From Leucobacter tenebrionis (lineage in GTDB: Bacteria > Actinomycetota > Actinomycetes > Actinomycetales > Microbacteriaceae): a stretch of 64,000 nucleotides of DNA. Position 1 is the first letter of the stretch; every line of letters begins with the position of its first letter. The translations under genes were made by a program, and so were the position numbers. The stretch is from assembly GCF_019884725.1 (NCBI RefSeq), contig NZ_CP082322.1:2294001-2358000 (forward strand), given 5' to 3'. The notes beneath the pieces were generated by a model. That model was not told the origin of the DNA, made no database searches, and worked only from the letters and a program-made list of their open reading frames with translations. Positions 59,922 through 64,000 of this stretch are shown here, piece by piece.

Positions 59922-61313
59922 ATGACTGATTACATCGACCTGAACGGCGCCGAGCAGGCCTTCGGCGACACCGACGCCCAGCGCGAGGTGCGCCGCAACG
60001 ACCGCGACTACGTCTTCCACTCGTGGTCGGCGCAGGCGCAGATCAACCCGCTGCCGGTCGCCAAGGGCGAGGGCGTGCGCTTCTGGGACTACGACGGCAC
60101 CGAGTACCTCGACTTCTCGTCGCAGCTCGTCAACCTGAATCTCGGCCACCAGCACCCCGGTCTCGTCAAGGCGATCCAGGATCAGGCCGGCCGTCTGGCC
60201 ACGATCCAGCCCGCCATGGCGAACGACGTGCGCGGCGAGCTCGCGAAGCGCATCGTCGAGCACTCCTTCGAGGGCGCCCGCTCGGTGTTCTTCACCAACG
60301 GCGGCGCCGACGCGAACGAGTACGCGGTGCGCATGGCCCGTCACCACACCGGCCGCCAGAAGGTGCTCGCCCGCTACCGCTCGTACCACGGCTCGACCGC
60401 GACCGCGATCACGCTCACGGGCGAGCCCCGCCGCTGGGCCAACGGCACCCCCGATGCCGGCGTGGTGCACTTCTTCGGCCCCTACCCCTACCGCTCGGAG
60501 TTCCACGCCGAAACCCCGGAGCAGGAGACCGAGCGCGCGCTGCAGCACCTCGAGCACACGATCCAGCTGGAGGGCCCGAACACGATCGCGGCGATCATCC
60601 TCGAGAGCGTCACCGGCACCAACGGCATCCTCGTGCCCACGCCGGGGTACCTCGAGGGCGTGCGCGAGCTGTGCGACCGCTACGGCATCGTGATGATCTG
60701 CGACGAGGTCATGGCGGGCTTCGGCCGCACCGGCGAGTGGTTCGCGTTCCAGGCGTTCGGGGTCACCCCCGACCTCGTGACCTTCGCGAAGGGCGTCAAC
60801 TCGGGCTACGTGCCGCTGGGCGGTGTCGTGATCTCCGAGCCGATCCACAACACCTTCGCCGATCGCCCGTTCCCGGGCGGCCTCACCTACAGCGGCCACC
60901 CCCTCGGCGCCGCGGCCGGCGTCGCCACCTTCGACATCTTCGAGGAGGAGCAGATCCTCGAGCGCGTGCGCGACCTGGGGTCGCGCGTGGTCGGGCCGCG
61001 TCTGCGCGAGATGGCCGAGAAGCACCCGTCGGTCGGCGAGGTGCGCGGCACGGGCCTGTTCTGGGCGATCGAACTGGTGCTGGATCGCGAGACCCGCGAA
61101 CCGCTCGTGCCGTTCAACGCGGCCGGCGAGGCTGCAGCCCCGTTCAACGCGGTCATCGGCGCCTGCAAGCAGGCCGGTCTGTGGCCCTTCGCCGCCGGCA
61201 ACCGCCTGCAGGTCGCGCCGCCGCTGATCATCAGCGAGGAGGACCTCGTCAGGGGCCTCGACATCATCGACGAGGCGCTGAACGTCGCCGACGGCTACTA
61301 CACCGGCGCGTAG
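59922..61313 (+). CDS. Class III pyridoxal-phosphate omega-aminotransferase
   Basis: 463 residues. The PLP site is intact: TNGGADANEYAVRMAR for phosphate contact, ICDEVMAGFGRTG with the PLP-ring Asp, and the Schiff-base Lys in FAKGVNSGYVPLGG (K290). It moves an amino group from an omega-amino acid (beta-alanine, 3-aminoisobutyrate, GABA) to pyruvate or 2-oxoglutarate, giving the semialdehyde used by both neighbouring dehydrogenases. It begins 23 bp after mmsA. The N-terminus YVFHSWSAQAQINPLPV resembles omega-amino acid:pyruvate transaminases. Confidence 0.92.
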   Translation: MTDYIDLNGAEQAFGDTDAQREVRRNDRDYVFHSWSAQAQINPLPVAKGEGVRFWDYDGTEYLDFSSQLVNLNLGHQHPGLVKAIQDQAGRLATIQPAMANDVRGELAKRIVEHSFEGARSVFFTNGGADANEYAVRMARHHTGRQKVLARYRSYHGSTATAITLTGEPRRWANGTPDAGVVHFFGPYPYRSEFHAETPEQETERALQHLEHTIQLEGPNTIAAIILESVTGTNGILVPTPGYLEGVRELCDRYGIVMICDEVMAGFGRTGEWFAFQAFGVTPDLVTFAKGVNSGYVPLGGVVISEPIHNTFADRPFPGGLTYSGHPLGAAAGVATFDIFEEEQILERVRDLGSRVVGPRLREMAEKHPSVGEVRGTGLFWAIELVLDRETREPLVPFNAAGEAAAPFNAVIGACKQAGLWPFAAGNRLQVAPPLIISEEDLVRGLDIIDEALNVADGYYTGA

Positions 61314-61319
61314 CCACCC

Positions 61320-61364
61320 GGCGTCACCCGCTCCCTTCGACGAGCTCGGGGAGCGGGTGGCGCC
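61320..61364. repeat. Hairpin, 16-bp stem with TTCGACGAGCTCG loop
   Basis: GGCGTCACCCGCTCCC (61320-61335) pairs with GGGAGCGGGTGGCGCC (61349-61364), one G-T wobble. The CCCTTCGACGAGCTCGGGG centre is a variant of a widely scattered bacterial repeat (TTCGACAAGCTCAGG type). It starts 6 bp after the transaminase stop. Confidence 0.8.
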
Positions 61365-61374
61365 GCAACCGCCG

Positions 61375-61428
61375 CGCGAAGTCGCAGGATCCCTGTTGAT
61401 GGGATCCTGCGATTTCGCGCAGAATGAC
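61375..61428. repeat. Hairpin, 19-bp stem with TCGCAGGATCCC arms
   Basis: CGCGAAGTCGCAGGATCCC (61375-61393) pairs with GGGATCCTGCGATTTCGCG (61401-61419), one G-T wobble, 7-nt loop; GCAGAATGAC continues to 61428. Two direct copies of the same element lie at 53524-53601. Together with the preceding hairpin it fills the transaminase/dehydrogenase gap. Confidence 0.8.
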
Positions 61429-61459
61429 GTAAGTCGAGAGACGCAAACCAAGGAGCATC

Positions 61460-62836
61460 ATGGCCAAGTACCGAGTGCAGAACCCCGCGACGGGCGAGAT
61501 CATCGAGACGTTCGACAGCGCGACCGACGCCGAGATCGAGCAGCAGCTCGCCGCCGCCGATGCGGTCTACCGCGAGTGGCGCGAGAAGAGCGTGCAGGAG
61601 CGCGCCGTCGTCGTGAAGCGCGCGGCCGAGATCTTCGAGGAGCGCAAGGATGAACTCGCTCGGATCATCGCGACCGAGATGGGCAAGTCGCTCGCGGAGT
61701 CGATCGACGAGGTCGAGTTCGCGCGCGACATCATCGAGTACTACGGGGTGCACGGCCCGAGCCTCATCACCGACTACGAGATCCCGAGCACGATCCCGGG
61801 CAAGGCCTACGTCGAGCACCGCCCCATCGGCGTGCTGCTCGGCGTGATGCCCTGGAACTTCCCCTACTACCAGGTGGCTCGCTTCGCCGCGCCGAACCTG
61901 CTGCTCGGCAACACGATCCTGCTCAAGCACGCCGATATCTGCGCGCGCTCGTCGCTGACCATGCAGGAGATCTTCGAGCAGGCCGGCGTGCCCGTCGGGG
62001 GCTACCAGAACGTGTTCGCCTCGCACGACCAGATCGCGACGATGATCGCCGATCCGCGCGTGCAGGGCGTCTCGCTCACCGGCTCGGAGCGGGCTGGCGC
62101 GATCATCGGGGCGCAGGCCGGCCAGCACCTGAAGAAGTGCGTGCTCGAGCTCGGTGGCATCGACCCGATGGTGGTGCTCGACAGCGACGACGTCGCGGCG
62201 ACCGCGGCCGAGGCCTGGAACTTCCGCGTCTACAACGGCGGCCAGGTCTGCAACTCGAACAAGCGCCTCATCGTGATGGACGACATCTACGACGAGTTCG
62301 TGGCCGAGCTCAAGAAGCTCGCTTCGGGCCTCACCCCGGGCGACCAGCTGAACCTCGCCGAGGGCGAGTTCGCCCCGCTCTCGACCCGCGCAGCCGCCGA
62401 GACGGTGCACGCGCAGGTGCAGCGCGCCGTCGAGGAGGGCGCGACCCTTGAAGCCGGCGGTGTGCTCTCCGAGGGTCCGGCGGCCTACTACTCGCCGGCC
62501 GTGCTGACCGGTGTGCCCCGCGACTCCGAGTCGTACCGCGAGGAGATCTTCGGCCCGGTCGCGACGGTGTACCGCGTGTCGAGCGACGAGGAGGCACTCG
62601 AGCTCGCGAACGACTGCGCGCTCGGCCTCGGCGGCTCGGTGTTCTCGACCGATGAGGCCCGCGCGGCACGCGTCGCCTCGCGGCTCGAGGTCGGCATGTC
62701 GCACGTCAACACCATCGCGGCCGAGGCGGCCGAGATCCCGTTCGGCGGCGTGAAGCGCTCGGGCTTCGGCCGAGAGATGGGCCCGCTCGGCATCGGCGAG
62801 TTCGCGAACAAGCGCCTGTACTTCGTCGCGGCATAG
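61460..62836 (+). CDS. NAD(P)-dependent succinate-semialdehyde dehydrogenase-type aldehyde dehydrogenase
   Basis: 458 residues. ALDH signature residues: MPWNFPYYQVARFAAPNL (catalytic Asn), LKHADICARSS, LTGSERAGAIIGA, LELGGIDPMVVL with the general-base Glu, the nucleophile in GGQVCNSNKR (C264), and EIFGPVATVYRV. This short (about 460-residue) form resembles GabD2/Sad-type enzymes. It oxidises succinate semialdehyde (from GABA) or a similar semialdehyde to the acid. A CAAGGAGC ribosome site is present. It is in the PucR-linked cluster, but separated from the transaminase by two hairpins. Confidence 0.92.
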   Translation: MAKYRVQNPATGEIIETFDSATDAEIEQQLAAADAVYREWREKSVQERAVVVKRAAEIFEERKDELARIIATEMGKSLAESIDEVEFARDIIEYYGVHGPSLITDYEIPSTIPGKAYVEHRPIGVLLGVMPWNFPYYQVARFAAPNLLLGNTILLKHADICARSSLTMQEIFEQAGVPVGGYQNVFASHDQIATMIADPRVQGVSLTGSERAGAIIGAQAGQHLKKCVLELGGIDPMVVLDSDDVAATAAEAWNFRVYNGGQVCNSNKRLIVMDDIYDEFVAELKKLASGLTPGDQLNLAEGEFAPLSTRAAAETVHAQVQRAVEEGATLEAGGVLSEGPAAYYSPAVLTGVPRDSESYREEIFGPVATVYRVSSDEEALELANDCALGLGGSVFSTDEARAARVASRLEVGMSHVNTIAAEAAEIPFGGVKRSGFGREMGPLGIGEFANKRLYFVAA

Positions 62837-62853
62837 CGCGCCGCGTTCCTGAG

Positions 62854-62916
62854 CGTCGATATGACGCGTGTGGCCCCTCCTCGGGAAGAGGAGGGGCCAC
62901 ACGCGTCATATCGACG
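62854..62916. repeat. Perfect 29-bp inverted repeat between converging genes
   Basis: Arms 62854-62882 (starting CGTCGATATGACGCGTGTGG) and 62888-62916 are exact complements, 5-nt loop GGGAA. It is the longest perfect hairpin in the window. It lies 17 bp after the dehydrogenase stop and 51 bp before the converging stop, so it could terminate transcription both ways, but no T-run is present. Confidence 0.9.
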
Positions 62917-62967
62917 GCGCATCGAGCGGGGTCGGTACCCCCCTCTTCGTCGTGCGGCGGCGCAGGG

Positions 62968-63999
62968 TCACGGCGCGTCGTCGACCACTCGCGTCTCGAT
63001 CGCCGTGCTGCTCGTCACCTCGTTCGCGCCGAAGCCGAACACGGCGACCCCCGTCAGCATCCGTTCCCCGATCACGAGGCCCGTCTCGGGGTCCACAATG
63101 ATCTCCATCCGCTCGTCGTTCCGCAGAGCCTCGGTGCGTCCGAACGCCACACCCTCCATGCCGTCGAGGTTCGGAACCCCGGCCGTGCTCGTGACTCCGG
63201 GTACGAGGGCGAGCGCTTCGAGCAGCGCAGCTCGCTGGGCGGCCGGGATCAGACCCGTGCGCAGTAGGCCGGCGATCCGATCGAAGTTATCCTCGGCGCG
63301 CGACGCCGACGCGTCGGCGTATTGGCCGTCGATCCAGGCGTAGGCGGCTTCGCCGCTCTCAGTGGGGATATCGCCGAGGTCGACGCCGATCCAGCCCTCT
63401 TCGAGACCGGGGTCGGCAGCGGGATCCGTGCCCGGCGGCAGATCACCGAGTCCGTGGTAGAAGGCACCATGGGGTGCGGTGAGGTGCTCGACGTGTTCGC
63501 CGGATCCGGGTTCCGCAGTGACCGCTTCTCCTGCCCCCCAGTCGCGTACGAGCACCCATTCGTCGCTCGGATCTGCGGGCATGTACACGTCGATCCTCTG
63601 CTCGTTCGGCTGGTATTCCGCGGTTGCGGGATCCGCCTCGTCGCCTGCGATCACCCCCCAGTCGGCCCGAGTGCTCGCCAGCAGGTACTGGCCCGGAGCC
63701 GGCACCGCGTCCTCGAATGCGACCGTCGTGCCCGCGATCTCCCGCAGCAGCTCGCTCGCGCGGGCGGACTCGACCGCCAGCGCGACGTTGCCGCCGACCA
63801 GTGTGAGCGCGAGGGCCCCGCCGACGGCGCCGAGGCTCCAGCCGACCCGGTGGCCCACCCGCTTGCGGTTGCCGACGTGGGACGCGGCGGGCACGGGATC
63901 CGCGATCCGCACCTCCTGCTCCTGCGGGGCCACCTCGCGCATCGCCCGGTCGAGGCGGGCGAACGCCGGCGCCAGCTGCGCGGGCGTCGGCTCGGTCAC
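62968..63999 (-). CDS. Membrane-anchored CU044_5270-like protein of unknown function
   Basis: 343 residues from GTG 63999 at the window edge; the TGA inside AGTGA may be the stop of an overlapping upstream gene, so this start is plausible but not certain. A cytoplasmic N-terminus (about 50 residues, ARLDRAMREVAP) precedes one membrane helix (WSLGAVGGALALTLVGGNVA); the rest is extracytoplasmic, with repeated acidic segments, an ALALVPGVTSTAG segment and a C-terminal DPETGLVIGERMLT beta-motif. These are features of CU044_5270-family proteins, which often follow ECF sigma-factor genes in actinobacteria. A role in sigma-factor or envelope signalling is inference. Confidence 0.8.
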   Translation of the reverse strand: MTEPTPAQLAPAFARLDRAMREVAPQEQEVRIADPVPAASHVGNRKRVGHRVGWSLGAVGGALALTLVGGNVALAVESARASELLREIAGTTVAFEDAVPAPGQYLLASTRADWGVIAGDEADPATAEYQPNEQRIDVYMPADPSDEWVLVRDWGAGEAVTAEPGSGEHVEHLTAPHGAFYHGLGDLPPGTDPAADPGLEEGWIGVDLGDIPTESGEAAYAWIDGQYADASASRAEDNFDRIAGLLRTGLIPAAQRAALLEALALVPGVTSTAGVPNLDGMEGVAFGRTEALRNDERMEIIVDPETGLVIGERMLTGVAVFGFGANEVTSSTAIETRVVDDAP

Positions 64000-64000
64000 T

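Noticed and set aside
25846-62916. Intergenic palindromes as phage or integrative-element attachment sites
   Set aside because: Attachment sites are short direct repeats, usually at a tRNA with an integrase; no tRNA, integrase or flanking direct repeats are visible.

Overview
The window is dense, high-GC chromosomal DNA with GTG as well as ATG starts, 4-bp ATGA/GTGA operon overlaps, a 180-kDa-class NAD-glutamate dehydrogenase, an HspR/HAIR heat-shock box and PucR/ROK/RpiR/MarR/TetR regulators. This points to an actinobacterium. Family Microbacteriaceae, and perhaps a Leucobacter-like genus, is my inference rather than something the sequence proves. I saw no rRNA, tRNA, CRISPR array, phage or transposase. 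It reads as a catabolic and transport-rich stretch of chromosome.

Layout. 1-2479: end of a metabolite:H+ symporter, a TIM-barrel isomerase/dehydratase and a shikimate dehydrogenase with an NAD-type pocket, probably a shikimate/quinate utilisation operon. 2491-3261 (-): dimethylargininase. 3556-8331: NAD-glutamate dehydrogenase. 8661-10895: ClpB without an N-domain, behind a perfect HAIR operator. 11444-25751: a large catabolic locus. It holds a minus-strand branched-chain-amino-acid/amide-type ABC transporter, a LuxR-HTH protein fused to a domain like the transporter's own binding protein, two SDR dehydrogenases, and a divergent plus-strand operon of hydantoinase A/B, NodB-fold deacetylase and C45 Ntn-hydrolase. 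25945-33298: RpiR regulator divergent from a second C45 hydrolase and a complete peptide-type ABC transporter. 33353-34285: aldo/keto reductase. 34393-43754: ROK regulator divergent from a carbohydrate operon (Gfo/Idh/MocA oxidoreductase, RbsA-like ATPase, two permeases, lipoprotein binding protein, two TIM-barrel epimerases/isomerases). 44158-50032: aldo/keto reductase, MMPL exporter with a pyrimidine-dimer glycosylase, MarR, SpoU methyltransferase, GNAT. 50318-54783 (-): ABC-2 exporter, sarcosine/N-methyltryptophan-oxidase-type flavoenzyme, ornithine-cyclodeaminase-family protein. 55053-56373: TetR and Maf. 56450-62836: PucR regulator divergent from an omega-amino-acid operon (CoA-acylating semialdehyde dehydrogenase, class III transaminase, succinate-semialdehyde-type dehydrogenase). 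62968-63999 (-): membrane-anchored CU044_5270-like protein.

Two things stand out. First, the LuxR-PBP fusion at 17121-18845 is a one-component regulator whose C-terminal two-thirds is clearly homologous to the neighbouring transporter-binding protein, so the cell appears to sense the imported ligand with a captured copy of its own receptor. Second, many gaps between genes carry long, often perfect inverted repeats (stems of 23-29 bp, loops of 3-22 nt). They fall into sequence families whose copies differ by paired, compensatory changes, and some sit beside tandem repeats. No mobile-element gene accompanies them here.
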